64,000 nucleotides of DNA, from the NCBI GenBank assembly GCA_001443545.1, contig LMAD01000001.1, positions 241,877 to 305,876 on the forward strand. Reading direction: 5' to 3'. The notes below the pieces were generated by a model that saw only the letters and a program-made list of their open reading frames with translations, was not told the DNA's origin and made no database searches. Origin of the DNA: Acidimicrobiaceae bacterium RAAP-2. Lineage in GTDB: Bacteria > Actinomycetota > Acidimicrobiia > Acidimicrobiales > RAAP-2. This document shows, in pieces, positions 38,261 through 46,597 of this stretch (positions are counted from its first letter, which is position 1; each line of letters begins with the position of its first letter). Position numbers and translations under genes: made by a program.

Positions 38261-38959
38261 TTCCCGACCCCTCGCGGCGCGTTCGTCGGCGACCAGTTCG
38301 CCGAGCCGGCGTCCGACGTCGGCGCGCCAACCGACCAGCACGCGATCGTGCTCGGCGCGCACCACCGCAGCCGTGGTCGGCCCCGGCACGACGACCCACG
38401 TCGAGGGCGAGACCGCGTCGCGCGCGACGCGCCACGCCGAGGGCGCGCCCACCACGACCGCGTCGGCGCGCGCCAGGGTCGCGCGGGCCGACCCGTCCAG
38501 GGTGCGCGCCACCGTCTCGTAACAGGTGACCGTCGAGACCGCGATCGCGCGCGCGGCGAGGGCCGCCGTGAGCTCCTCGCGCATGACGCGGGCCCCGAGT
38601 ACCAACACCGGTCCGCGCGAGATCCGTGCGCCCAGCTCGCCCGCGCTCGGCGCCTCGGCGACGACGCGCGACCCCGCGGCCTCGACCGCGGCGCGGGTGG
38701 TGGGACCGACCGTCCAGACCTCGACGTCGTCGGTGCAGACCCGTCGGGCCGCGGCCACGTAGTCGCGCGAACGCGCACTGGTGAGGGCGAGCACGGGGAA
38801 GCGACCCGTCGCGCTCGCGGCGACGAGGTCGCGCTCGACCTCGTCGAGGGCTCGGTAGATCGTTTCGGTCAGCGGCACCTCGGCGACCGTCGCCCCGTTC
38901 GGCAACCACTCGCGCAGCTCGTCGTTGCGCCCCGCCTCACGGGTCACCACGACGAGCAC
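38258..38959 (-). CDS. hemD: Uroporphyrinogen-III synthase
   Basis: A 233-residue, weakly conserved two-domain enzyme that cyclises hydroxymethylbilane with inversion of ring D. LTSARSRDYV near 59, VGPTTRAAVEA near 84 and VVGAPSAWRVARD near 169 match HemD positions. The operon location between hemC and hemB supports it. The GTG directly follows the hemC stop. Confidence 0.88.
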   Translation of the reverse strand: MLVVVTREAGRNDELREWLPNGATVAEVPLTETIYRALDEVERDLVAASATGRFPVLALTSARSRDYVAAARRVCTDDVEVWTVGPTTRAAVEAAGSRVVAEAPSAGELGARISRGPVLVLGARVMREELTAALAARAIAVSTVTCYETVARTLDGSARATLARADAVVVGAPSAWRVARDAVSPSTWVVVPGPTTAAVVRAEHDRVLVGWRADVGRRLGELVADERAARGRE

Positions 38960-39859
38960 TCAGCGCTCCCAGCCGGGCAGGTCGGCCCCGTGGCGCTCGT
39001 CGCGCAGGTGGGCCGCGAGTGCCGCGCCGACCTCGACGGGGTCGAGCCCCTCGCGCGAGGCGCGCACGCTCGTCGCGCCGTCGACGCCGATCATCACGCC
39101 CGAGATCCGAACCCGGCCGTCGCGCACCTCGGCGAACGCCCCGGCGGGGATCGAACAGCCCGTGCCGAGCTCGGCGAGGAACGCGCGCTCGGCCGACACG
39201 GCGACGAAGGCGTCACGGTCGTTCAGCGACGAGAGCAGACCCGCGGTCTCGTCGTCGCCGTCGCGCGCCTCGATCGCCAACGCACCCTGACCGACCTGGG
39301 GGACGAACCACGCCGGATCGAGGCGCTGGGCCACGAGGTCGGTCGCGCCCAGCCGTTCGAGGGCGGCTACCGCGGCGACGATCGCGTCGACCCCGTCGCG
39401 GCCGACGGCGGCCAGTCGCGTCGACATGTTGCCCCGCAGCCCGACGACGTGCAGGTCCGGACGACGCTCGAGCAGCAGGGCCCGGCGCCTCGGCGAGCCG
39501 GTGGCGACCGTGGCGCCGGGACCGAGGCCGGCGAGGGAACGGCCGACGAGGGCGTCGGCGGGGTCGCGCCGTTCGCTCACGCAGGCCAGGGTGAGTCCGG
39601 CGGGCACGACGGAGGGAAGGTCCTTGGCGCTGTGCACGGCGACGTCGGCCTCACCGGCGAGGACGGCGCGCTGGATCTCACCGGCGAAGACGCCCTGACC
39701 GCCCATGCTCGCCAGGGGCACGTCGTGGCGTTGGTCACCCACCGTCTCGAAGGTCACCAAGCGGCTCGCCACCCCGACGGCGGCCAGGCGGTCGCGCACC
39801 GACTCAGCCTGATGCAGCGCGAGCGGCGAGCGGCGCGTCGCGATGCGCACCTCGGTCAT
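38960..39859 (-). CDS. hemC: Hydroxymethylbilane synthase (porphobilinogen deaminase)
   Basis: A 299-residue enzyme that polymerises four porphobilinogens. The dipyrromethane-cofactor cysteine is Cys 235 in GTGCSIPAGAFA; the catalytic Asp lies in HSAKDLP (Asp 80), and ATGSPRRRALLL is near 119. The start overlaps the hemA stop by four bases. Confidence 0.96.
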   Translation of the reverse strand: MTEVRIATRRSPLALHQAESVRDRLAAVGVASRLVTFETVGDQRHDVPLASMGGQGVFAGEIQRAVLAGEADVAVHSAKDLPSVVPAGLTLACVSERRDPADALVGRSLAGLGPGATVATGSPRRRALLLERRPDLHVVGLRGNMSTRLAAVGRDGVDAIVAAVAALERLGATDLVAQRLDPAWFVPQVGQGALAIEARDGDDETAGLLSSLNDRDAFVAVSAERAFLAELGTGCSIPAGAFAEVRDGRVRISGVMIGVDGATSVRASREGLDPVEVGAALAAHLRDERHGADLPGWER

Positions 39860-41118
39860 AGGTCGAACAAGGCGCGGGTCGCGTCGGCGAGCCGCACCCC
39901 CTGGTCGGTCCCGGCCGACTCCTTCAGGGCGACCGTCGGCCGATGGGCCAACTTGGCCACGACCGACCGCACGATCGACTCGACGAGCGCGCGACCTTCC
40001 TCGTCGAAGGTCGCCAGATCCGGCGCCCGGCGGCGCAGCTCGGACTCGACGAGTTCGTCGTAGTGCTCGCGCAGGTCTCGCACGATGCCGGCCGCGCCGC
40101 GGGCGCGGCGGTCGGCGAGGAACTTCTCGACGTCGGCCTCGACGACGAGCCGGGCCTCGTCGATGGCCCCTCGCCGATCGTCGACGGCCCGGTCGATGCG
40201 CACGCGCAGTTCTTCGATGTCGAGCCGGCGCACCGCCGCGAGCTCCGCGACGTCGGACCCGACCGCCCGGGGGATGCCGAGGTCGATCACCAGCAGGGGC
40301 CCCGGCGCGCGCGCGAGATCGACGCGGGTGAGGATCGGCGCGGGTGCCTCGGCGGCGACGATCGTGAGTCGCGACGCGGCCACGAGCTCGACGAGCTCGA
40401 CGTAGTCGTGCGCGACGACCCGCGGATCGGCGAGCGCGCGAACGAGCTCGTCGGCGCGAGCGCGCGTGCGATTCACCACCGCGACGCGTCCCAGGTCGGT
40501 GACGGAGTCGACGAGCGACCTCACGACGCCGGTGGCCAGCTGGCCGGCGCCGACGACGACGACCTCGGCCCCGGCGAAGGCCGGACCGAGCTCGTCAATC
40601 GCCATGGCGACTGCGGCGAAGGCGAAGCTGGTCGTGCCCCGGGCGATCGCGGTGTCGGTGCGTACGCGCCGGCCTGTGGCGATCGCGCGGTGAAAGAGTT
40701 CGCGCAGCTCCTGACCGGTGGTGTGCTCCTCCTCGGCCAGTTCGAGGGCGCGACGAAGTTGACCCAGGATTTCGAACTCCCCCGGGACGATCGAACGCAG
40801 ACCGGCCGCCACGCTCATCAAGTGCGAGACCACGCCGCGGTCGAAGTGCACGCTCAGGCGATCGTGGAACTCGGCCACGTCGATGCCGGTCGCCTCGGCC
40901 AGGGTCACCGTGACGTCCTCGATCGCGCCGTGGAAGAAGTCGATGTCGGCGATCACCTCGGTGCGCAGGCAGGTCGACAGGAAGACGGCCTCGTGGAGGT
41001 TGCGGTGGCTCACCAGCGCGCGCAGGACCTTGGCCCACTCGTGTTCGGGCACGGTCGCGCGCTCGAGGAAGTCGAGCGAGGCGTGCTCGTGGTTGATGCC
41101 GATTGCGATCAGTGCCAC
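39856..41118 (-). CDS. hemA: Glutamyl-tRNA reductase
   Basis: A 420-residue enzyme for the first committed step, NADPH reduction of glutamyl-tRNA. The catalytic cysteine is Cys 50 in LSTCLRTEV, where many homologues have Asn after Cys. VVVGAGQLATGVV near 184 is the nucleotide fold and VVNRTRARADELV near 208 follows. GTG at 41118 overlaps the rex end by 10 bases, so translation is linked to the redox sensor. Confidence 0.95.
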   Translation of the reverse strand: MALIAIGINHEHASLDFLERATVPEHEWAKVLRALVSHRNLHEAVFLSTCLRTEVIADIDFFHGAIEDVTVTLAEATGIDVAEFHDRLSVHFDRGVVSHLMSVAAGLRSIVPGEFEILGQLRRALELAEEEHTTGQELRELFHRAIATGRRVRTDTAIARGTTSFAFAAVAMAIDELGPAFAGAEVVVVGAGQLATGVVRSLVDSVTDLGRVAVVNRTRARADELVRALADPRVVAHDYVELVELVAASRLTIVAAEAPAPILTRVDLARAPGPLLVIDLGIPRAVGSDVAELAAVRRLDIEELRVRIDRAVDDRRGAIDEARLVVEADVEKFLADRRARGAAGIVRDLREHYDELVESELRRRAPDLATFDEEGRALVESIVRSVVAKLAHRPTVALKESAGTDQGVRLADATRALFDL

Positions 41119-41825
41119 GAGCCCTCCACCATGGGCGGCAGTGTAGGGGGCGCTCCGTTGCGCGCCAGCGCGTGCAGCAGCCCGCCCCCGAGCGGACCGG
41201 TCCCGTTGTGCAGGTGGTAGAGCAGGACCTGCAGCTCGATCGACAGGTCGACGTCGTGCACCGCGGTCCCGAGCGGCACGGTGAGCACCTGGGGGGCGAA
41301 GTTGAGCAGGGCGTGGATGCCCACCTCGACGCACCGGTCGGCGACGGCCTGGGCCGCGGCGGCCGGCACGCAGATCACCGCGACGCTGGCCGCGACGAGC
41401 GGCTCATCGATCCGGCGCACGACGAGGCCGGCGACTTCGGTGCCCACGACCTCGGGGTCCGCGTCGTAGAGCCCGACGAGGCGCGCCCCGCGGGTGAGAA
41501 AGCTCGAGGAGTTGACGAGCGCCCGGCCGAGGTTGCCCAGGCCGATCACCACCACGTCGCAGTGCTGGTCGTGGCCGAGGGCCTCACCGATGCAGGTCTG
41601 GAGCACCGCGACGTCGTAGCCGGCGCCGCGCGTGCCCAGGGTGCCGAGTCCGGCCAGGTCTCGGCGCACCGTCGTCGCGGTCACGCCCGCGAGCTCGCCG
41701 AGCTGGCCCGAGTCGATGCGCGCGCGGCCGAGTCCGATCCACTCCTCGACGATGCGCTCGTAGACCGGTAGCCGCGCAATCGTCGGCTCGGAGAGTTTGC
41801 GACGACGCAACCGAGATGACGTCAT
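41109..41825 (-). CDS. rex: Redox-sensing transcriptional repressor Rex
   Basis: A 238-residue DNA-binding protein that senses NADH/NAD+. The N-terminus is a winged helix (RIDSGQLGELAGVTATTVRRD near 38-58) and the C-terminus a Rossmann domain with VVVIGLGNLGRAL near 92. Rex represses respiratory and haem genes in Actinobacteria, and a rex-hemACD order is known in Streptomyces. ATG at 41825 is chosen because TAGCGT ends six bases before it; GTG at 41828 is the alternative. I did not find a clear Rex palindrome upstream of rex, nuoA or ctaE. Confidence 0.93.
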   Translation of the reverse strand: MTSSRLRRRKLSEPTIARLPVYERIVEEWIGLGRARIDSGQLGELAGVTATTVRRDLAGLGTLGTRGAGYDVAVLQTCIGEALGHDQHCDVVVIGLGNLGRALVNSSSFLTRGARLVGLYDADPEVVGTEVAGLVVRRIDEPLVAASVAVICVPAAAAQAVADRCVEVGIHALLNFAPQVLTVPLGTAVHDVDLSIELQVLLYHLHNGTGPLGGGLLHALARNGAPPTLPPMVEGSWH

Positions 41826-41831
41826 CACCCC

Positions 41832-41837
41832 ACGCTA
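41832..41837 (-). promoter_or_regulatory. Leaderless -10 box, rex
   Basis: TAGCGT on the minus strand ends six bases before the rex ATG at 41825, within the 18-base gap after proC. Confidence 0.4.
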
Positions 41838-41846
41838 CAAGAGGGG

Positions 41847-42653
41847 TCAGCGACCGAGCTGACGGCTGCGCTCGGCCGCGGCCGAGACCGCGTCGATGAG
41901 GGCCGCGCGCACGGCGTGGTTCTCCAGGGCCCGCAGCCCCGCGGCCGTGGTCCCGCCCGGCGAGGTGACCTGGTGGCGCAGCTCCTCGGGTGACGCGCCG
42001 GTCGCCTTGAGTAGGGCCGCGCTCCCCTCCAGGCTGTCCACGACCAGCTGGCGCGCCACGGCGCGGGGCAGGCCCTGGTAGACCCCGGCCTCGATGAGCG
42101 CCTCGACGATGAGGTAGAGGTAGGCCGGCATCGGGCCCGAGAGTCCGGTCACGGCGTCGATGTTGCGCTCGGTGACCCGCACGACGGTGCCCACGGCCCC
42201 GAGGATCGACTCGGCCCAGGCGAGGTCGTCAGCGCTGACGTGGGCGCCACCGGCGATCGCCGAGACGCCCTTGCCGACGAGCACCGGCGTGTTGGGCATC
42301 GAGCGCACGACCGCGACGGGCTGGACCATGACCGATTCGATGCGCGCCGTGGTCAACCCAGCGACCACCGAGAGCAGCCGGCGCACCCCGAGGGCGCCGA
42401 TCGTGCGCGCGACCGACTCAGCGTGGTCGGGCTTGACGCACAGCAGCGCGCCGGTGTGCTCGTCGACGTCGCCGAGCTCGAGGGCAGCGAGGACCGCGAC
42501 GCCCGCCAGTCGTTGGGCCAGCGCCTCGCGGGTCGCCACCGTGTGGTCGACGACCGCCAGCCGATCGGGGGGGCACCACGCGCTGGCCAACAGCCCCTCA
42601 GCCAGGGCCGAGCCCATCTTGCCGCCGCCGACGATTACCAGGTCATAGGACAT
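41847..42653 (-). CDS. proC: Pyrroline-5-carboxylate reductase
   Basis: A 268-residue enzyme for the last step of proline synthesis, NAD(P)H reduction of pyrroline-5-carboxylate. The nucleotide motif VIVGGGKMGSALAEGL is at residues 6-21; SMPNTPVLVGKGVSAIAGG near 118 and TGLSGPMPAYLYLIVEALI near 165 are diagnostic, and the C-terminal VTSPGGTTAAGLRALE is intact. It lies upstream of rex on the same strand. Confidence 0.95.
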   Translation of the reverse strand: MSYDLVIVGGGKMGSALAEGLLASAWCPPDRLAVVDHTVATREALAQRLAGVAVLAALELGDVDEHTGALLCVKPDHAESVARTIGALGVRRLLSVVAGLTTARIESVMVQPVAVVRSMPNTPVLVGKGVSAIAGGAHVSADDLAWAESILGAVGTVVRVTERNIDAVTGLSGPMPAYLYLIVEALIEAGVYQGLPRAVARQLVVDSLEGSAALLKATGASPEELRHQVTSPGGTTAAGLRALENHAVRAALIDAVSAAAERSRQLGR

Positions 42654-42659
42654 GGCCTC

Positions 42660-42665
42660 AGGTTA
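42660..42665 (-). promoter_or_regulatory. Leaderless -10 box, proC
   Basis: TAACCT on the minus strand ends six bases before the proC ATG at 42653. The intergenic gap to the YbjN-like gene is only 32 bases, so this is an alternative to read-through from mshA. Confidence 0.4.
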
Positions 42666-42685
42666 CCGGCGGGCCTCGACTCCAG

Positions 42686-43168
42686 TCAGCGCCGGCGCCG
42701 GCGGTACCACGCGAAGCCCATGGTCATCATCGTCGGGTAGAGCTCGTCGACGTAGGTCGCGACCGCGGCCATCACCTCGTCGAGTCGCTCCTCGGTCAGC
42801 TCGGCCTCGGGCACCGTGGCGACCAGGTAGAGCGCGGCCTCGGGTCCGATGGCCAGGTGCACCCCGCGCAACTCGGCGTTGCGCACCAGCGCGTACCGGT
42901 AGAGCGCCTCGTGACCGATCTCGGGCGCCGGCACGACCTCGGTCTCGACGTGGACCGAGCGCTGGCGCAGCGAGATCCAGACGGTGATGACGTCCTTCTC
43001 CTCGCCGCGCAGTCGCACGAGCCAGTGCACGTGCCCGCGGGAGTCGGGGCCGTCGTGGTGGTCGATCTCGACGGCCTGGCCCTCAGCCGTCCAGGCACCG
43101 GCCCACTGGCTCAGGCGATCGTTGAGCCGCGCGGCGGCGTCGGCGTCGGCGATCGGGAACCGGTCCAC
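42686..43168 (-). CDS. YbjN-domain protein linked to mshA
   Basis: A 160-residue soluble protein with the alpha/beta layout of YbjN / type III secretion chaperone-like proteins: RHVHWLVRLRGEEKDVITVW-type strands in the middle (about 44-66), and an Ala/Glu-rich helix near the end. A gene of this kind follows mshA in mycobacteria, so the linkage is conserved, but its function is unknown. The GTG shares one base with the mshA stop (TAGTG). The C-terminus ends in a run of arginines. Confidence 0.75.
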   Translation of the reverse strand: MDRFPIADADAAARLNDRLSQWAGAWTAEGQAVEIDHHDGPDSRGHVHWLVRLRGEEKDVITVWISLRQRSVHVETEVVPAPEIGHEALYRYALVRNAELRGVHLAIGPEAALYLVATVPEAELTEERLDEVMAAVATYVDELYPTMMTMGFAWYRRRRR

Positions 43169-44385
43169 TAACAGTGGACGAGGCCCGAGCTAGCGAGCGC
43201 GTCGGCGAGCGAGGCCAGCGACTCGGCCGCGGCCCGCCAGGTGTAGCGCTTGGCCAACAGCACGGCCGCCGTGGACATCGTGGTCGCGTGGTCCTCGTCG
43301 AGCACCGTCGCCACGGCGTCGGCCCACGCGACCGGGGCGCGACTGTCGACCAGGAGCCCGTTCACCCCCGGCTCGACCAGGTTCGACAACCCGCCGACCT
43401 CGCTGGCCACGACCGGCGTGCCGCAGGCCGACGACTCGAGGGCCACCAGGCCGAAACTCTCCGAGCGCGAGGGCACGAGCGTCGCGTCGGCCGCGCGCAT
43501 CCACGACGAGAGCAGCTGGTGGCTCTGGGGCGCGACGAAGTTGACGTGGTCGATGACCCCGGCGTCGGCGACGCGCTGGTGCAGGTAGGCGAGCGTCGAG
43601 CGGCCGTCGGGTCCCGAGGGCCCGCCGACGATCGCGAGCGTGGCGTCGCGTCCGCGCAGGCGCGTCTCGATCAGGGTCTCCAAGGCGAGGTCGACGCCCT
43701 TGAGCGCCTGGAGCCGCCCCACGTAGAGCAGGAGCGTGCGTTCGGGGTCGAGCCCGAGGGCCCGGCGGGCCTGGGGCCGGTGGCCGGGCGCGAAGAAGGC
43801 GTGTTGGACCCCGAGGGGCACGATGTGCACGCGCGAGGGCGAGGCGTCGTAGTAGTGGACGAACTGGTCCGCCTCGACCTCACAGCTGGCGAGGACCGCG
43901 TCGGCGCAGGCGACGATCGCCGCCTCCTGCTGGGAGCGCACCTCGGACTCGGCCTCGAAGACGTCGGCCTTGACGCGCTCGAGGGTGTGGAAGGTCACCA
44001 CGAGCGGCACGTTGAGTTCGTGCTTCAACCGGTGGCCGGCCAGGGCGCTCAGCCAGTAGTTCGCGTGGATCGCGTCGGGCGCCCCGGTGCAGCGGAACGA
44101 GGCCGAGACGCCGTCGGCGAACTCGTCGACGTAGCGCGCGAAGTCGTCGCGCTCGAGCGGCGTCGGCGGTCCCGCGGTGACGTGGTGGACGCGGAAGCCC
44201 GGCTCGACGAGCAGGGTGTCGCGCTGGTGCGGGTCGTCGCGACGGGTGTAGACGTCGACCTCGTGGCCGAGGCGCGCCAGCGCGCTCGAGAGCTCGCGCA
44301 CGTAGACGTTCATCCCGCCGCCGTCGCCGGTGCCGGGTTGGGCCAGTGGCGAGGTGTGGTACGAGAGAACCGCGAGTCGGGCCAT
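43168..44385 (-). CDS. mshA: D-inositol-3-phosphate glycosyltransferase (mycothiol synthesis)
   Basis: A 405-residue GT4 glycosyltransferase that joins N-acetylglucosamine to inositol-3-phosphate, the first step of mycothiol synthesis. The N-terminal donor/acceptor loop SPLAQPGTGDGGGMNVYVREL at about 13-33 (given here as a landmark), the FHTLERVK segment near 132 and the nucleotide-binding PSRSESFGLVALE near 322 match MshA. ATG at 44385 lies seven bases after a TAGGCT box; the longer open frame has no support. Confidence 0.94.
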   Translation of the reverse strand: MARLAVLSYHTSPLAQPGTGDGGGMNVYVRELSSALARLGHEVDVYTRRDDPHQRDTLLVEPGFRVHHVTAGPPTPLERDDFARYVDEFADGVSASFRCTGAPDAIHANYWLSALAGHRLKHELNVPLVVTFHTLERVKADVFEAESEVRSQQEAAIVACADAVLASCEVEADQFVHYYDASPSRVHIVPLGVQHAFFAPGHRPQARRALGLDPERTLLLYVGRLQALKGVDLALETLIETRLRGRDATLAIVGGPSGPDGRSTLAYLHQRVADAGVIDHVNFVAPQSHQLLSSWMRAADATLVPSRSESFGLVALESSACGTPVVASEVGGLSNLVEPGVNGLLVDSRAPVAWADAVATVLDEDHATTMSTAAVLLAKRYTWRAAAESLASLADALASSGLVHC

Positions 44386-44392
44386 GGGCTTT

Positions 44393-44398
44393 AGCCTA
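44393..44398 (-). promoter_or_regulatory. Leaderless -10 box, mshA
   Basis: TAGGCT on the minus strand ends seven bases before the mshA ATG, and lies beside the end of sodX, whose last codon is at 44396. It predicts a leaderless mshA transcript. Confidence 0.5.
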
Positions 44399-44725
44399 AC
44401 GGTGGCCCTGGTTCGAGACCTGCGACTGAGAACGGGGCACCAACCAGCGCACGCCGCGCGCCTCGACCAGTCCGAAGTCCCGCGAGTCGGTCGAGGCCGC
44501 GGCGTTGTCCCCGCGCAGGTCGAGCCGGCGCCCCTCACGCGCGACGCAGCGCTTGAGCAGGGGGCGCGTCGGGTCGCGGGGATCGGCCACCACGACCACG
44601 TCGCCCACGCGCACCGGGCGCCACCGGCGCACGGCGGTCAGACGGTCCCCATCGTGGTAGGTGGGCGCCATCGAACTGCCCACGACGGTGATCCGTTGCA
44701 GCAGGGTCGACAGGAGCCAGGTCAT
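44396..44725 (-). CDS. sodX: Nickel-superoxide dismutase maturation protease (signal peptidase-like)
   Basis: A 109-residue S26-family protein. The catalytic serine is Ser 18 in VGSSMAPT and the general-base lysine is Lys 58 in PLLKRCV, followed by LRGDNAAASTDSRDFG, a typical signal-peptidase block. It lacks an obvious long membrane anchor, as expected for SodX, which removes the SodN propeptide. The sodN gene is directly opposite, 90 bases away. The start at 44725 is set by a TATCGT box six bases upstream. Confidence 0.88.
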   Translation of the reverse strand: MTWLLSTLLQRITVVGSSMAPTYHDGDRLTAVRRWRPVRVGDVVVVADPRDPTRPLLKRCVAREGRRLDLRGDNAAASTDSRDFGLVEARGVRWLVPRSQSQVSNQGHR

Positions 44726-44731
44726 CAGCGC

Positions 44732-44737
44732 ACGATA
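44732..44737 (-). promoter_or_regulatory. Leaderless -10 box, sodX
   Basis: TATCGT on the minus strand ends six bases before the sodX ATG. It lies in the 90-base region shared with sodN. Confidence 0.4.
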
Positions 44738-44752
44738 TCGGAGGGAACTGAC

Positions 44753-44758
44753 TAACCT
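44753..44758 (+). promoter_or_regulatory. Candidate -10 box, sodN
   Basis: TAACCT lies 57 bases before the sodN ATG; GAAAGG at 44804-44809 is the ribosome site. In contrast to sodX this would be a leadered transcript. No nickel-regulator operator was recognised. Confidence 0.3.
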
Positions 44759-44815
44759 GCCTTGCAGTATCAGCGAAACGCACCGCCCGCGGTGCCAGCA
44801 CTCGAAAGGCCCACC

Positions 44816-45232
44816 ATGCCGATTGTCTCTCGCCTCAACGCCCTGCTCGATGCCCGAACGACCCCGCTGTCGGTCTTCGCCCACTGCGACCTGCCCTGCG
44901 GCGTCTACGACCCCGCGCAGGCGCGCATCGAAGCCCAGTCGGTGAAGGCCACCATGGAGAAGTACAACGCGTCGAGCGACCCTGACTTCAAGGTCCGCGC
45001 GACGATCATCAAAGAGGAGCGCTGCGAGCTCGTCAAGCACCACCTGTGGGTGCTGTGGACCGACTACTTCAAGGCCGAGCACCTCAAGCAGTACCCGAAC
45101 CTCCACGACCTCTTCTGGACGGCCACCAAGTCGGCCGGTGAGGCGAAGAAGACCAACGACGTCGCCGTGGCCGACCGACTGCTCAGCGAGATCGACGCCA
45201 TCGCCGAGATTTTCTGGGCGACCAAGAAGTAG
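44816..45232 (+). CDS. sodN: Nickel-containing superoxide dismutase
   Basis: A 138-residue precursor. Residues 1-22 form the propeptide; cleavage before His 23 would expose the nickel hook HCDLPCGVYDP, with His 23, Cys 24 and Cys 28 as the nickel ligands. The rest is a four-helix bundle with EERCELVKHHLWVLW near 70 and WATKK at the end. It converts superoxide to oxygen and peroxide in the cytosol. The ATG at 44816 is set by the GAAAGG site and the propeptide length. Confidence 0.96.
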   Translation: MPIVSRLNALLDARTTPLSVFAHCDLPCGVYDPAQARIEAQSVKATMEKYNASSDPDFKVRATIIKEERCELVKHHLWVLWTDYFKAEHLKQYPNLHDLFWTATKSAGEAKKTNDVAVADRLLSEIDAIAEIFWATKK

Positions 45233-45239
45233 TCGCCGA

Positions 45240-45255
45240 CGCCCCTCGCGGGGTG
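45240..45255 (+). terminator. Small hairpin between convergent sodN and zinc-finger gene
   Basis: Six base pairs (one G-T) around a TCGC loop within the 25-base gap between stop codons. It could end transcripts from both sides. No T-run follows, so this is tentative. Confidence 0.35.
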
Positions 45256-45257
45256 GC

Positions 45258-45446
45258 TTAACCCAGTTCGGGGTGCTCTGGACAGTGACTCAGCAGCGGG
45301 TCGGCGATGAGGTCGGCCTCGTCGATTTCGCGACCGCAGACCTGACACTGTCGGTACGTGCCGGCGCGCAGCCGCTCGAGGGCACGGTCGACGTTGGCGA
45401 GCGTCGCCTCGATCGCCGTCACGGTCTCGTTGGTGATTTCAGACAC
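45258..45446 (-). CDS. Small DksA/TraR-type zinc-finger protein
   Basis: A 62-residue protein: a helix of about 28 residues followed by CQVCG (Cys 34, Cys 37) and SHCPEH (Cys 55, His 58), the layout of the TraR/DksA zinc-finger family. These proteins may bind RNA polymerase; at this length it lacks the full DksA coiled coil. GTG at 45446 follows a TAGATT box by six bases. Confidence 0.75.
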   Translation of the reverse strand: MSEITNETVTAIEATLANVDRALERLRAGTYRQCQVCGREIDEADLIADPLLSHCPEHPELG

Positions 45447-45452
45447 GGGGTG

Positions 45453-45458
45453 AATCTA
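45453..45458 (-). promoter_or_regulatory. Leaderless -10 box, zinc-finger gene
   Basis: TAGATT on the minus strand ends six bases before the GTG at 45446. Confidence 0.4.
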
Positions 45459-45490
45459 CTCGGCGCCGGTTGGCCGCGGACGACGACATC

Positions 45491-46543
45491 TCACGAGTGC
45501 CACTGGAGGGTCGCGCGGCCCGACGGATCGAGCCGGACGATCGAGCTGACCGACGAGAAGCCGTTGTTCGCCGTGTTGTCGAGGTAGATCGCCCCGTCGG
45601 GGGCGACGGCGACGCCGTCACCGACGGTGAAGTGGTTCGGGCTCGCCAGCACCGTCGCGAGCGCCCCCGCCGCGATCGGCGTGATCCGCCCCGTCGGGGA
45701 GAAGCGAGCGAGACCGCGCGCGCCGCCCGCCAGCACGACCGATCCGTCGGGCGCGCGGGCCATCGCGGCGTAGTAGCCACCCGGGGCGCGGTCCCCCTGG
45801 ACGAAGCGCAGCGCGCCCGACGCCGTGCGCTCGTAGAGGCTCCACGTGTTCCCGCCTCCGACCAGCAGGTCGCCGCGGCCGTCGACGCAGAGCGTGTCGG
45901 CGGGAACGAAGTCTTGTTGGCGCGCGGGGTTTCTCCCGTACCCGCGAAACCCTGCGTTTAGCGACGTCGCGGTCGATCCGACGATCCAGGTCAACACCCC
46001 GTGGGCCAACCGGTAGACCCCGTTCGCCCCGAGCAAGAGTTGACCGCGCGGACCGATGGCGAGTCCCTTCACCTGGGCGATGCCCGCGAAGCGGGCCCGC
46101 GCGGCCCGGATCGGTGTGACGCCGGGCACGCTCGCGCCACCGCCGGCGACCGTCGTGATGACGCCGTCGGGCGCCACGGCGCGCACCCGGCCGTTGCCGG
46201 TGTCGGCGAAGTAGATCGTCCCGTTCGCGGCGACCGCGAGACCACTGCCCTCGTCGAGGGCGATCTCGGCGTCGACCCCCGGGCCCCCGTCACCGGTGAA
46301 TCCCCGCCGCGACGTGCCCGCGACGACCCGGAATCGGCCGCTCGGCACGCGACGCAGGATCTGGTCCCGCCCGAGGTCCAGCACGTAGAGCTGCCCGCCG
46401 CGCGATACCGCGAGGGCGCCCGGCAGTTTCGCCTCGACGACCGCGCCGGTCGTCCGTGTCGACGCGACCGCCCCCGATGGACCACCGGCACCGAGCGCCA
46501 GCGCCAGCACCAGTAGGGCGCCTGCCACCGACGAGAACGTCAC
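45491..46543 (-). CDS. Secreted NHL-repeat beta-propeller protein
   Basis: A 350-residue protein with a signal peptide (about 1-28). The rest shows NHL-type repeats: PGALAVSRGGQLYVLDLGRDQ, GSGLAVAANGTIYFADTGNGR, and DGVAVAPDGAIYLDNTANN near the end, each a blade with the turn D-x-G-N-x-R or similar. Such propellers bind proteins or sugars, or act as lactonases; the function is not evident. GTG at 46543 follows a TACGTT box by six bases. Confidence 0.75.
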   Translation of the reverse strand: MTFSSVAGALLVLALALGAGGPSGAVASTRTTGAVVEAKLPGALAVSRGGQLYVLDLGRDQILRRVPSGRFRVVAGTSRRGFTGDGGPGVDAEIALDEGSGLAVAANGTIYFADTGNGRVRAVAPDGVITTVAGGGASVPGVTPIRAARARFAGIAQVKGLAIGPRGQLLLGANGVYRLAHGVLTWIVGSTATSLNAGFRGYGRNPARQQDFVPADTLCVDGRGDLLVGGGNTWSLYERTASGALRFVQGDRAPGGYYAAMARAPDGSVVLAGGARGLARFSPTGRITPIAAGALATVLASPNHFTVGDGVAVAPDGAIYLDNTANNGFSSVSSIVRLDPSGRATLQWHS

Positions 46544-46549
46544 GGGCCG

Positions 46550-46555
46550 AACGTA
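46550..46555 (-). promoter_or_regulatory. Leaderless -10 box, NHL-repeat gene
   Basis: TACGTT on the minus strand ends six bases before the GTG at 46543. The GH1 gene ends 43 bases further upstream, so this gene appears to have its own promoter. Confidence 0.35.
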
Positions 46556-46597
46556 CCATCGTCGAGCCGCCGTCGGGGTCGCAGCGATCGAGGGCCG

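Noticed and set aside
37295..40063. A 922-codon plus-strand frame opposite the hem genes
   Set aside because: It spans the antisense of hemB, hemD and hemC, all recognisable enzymes; the frame is an artefact of codon bias.
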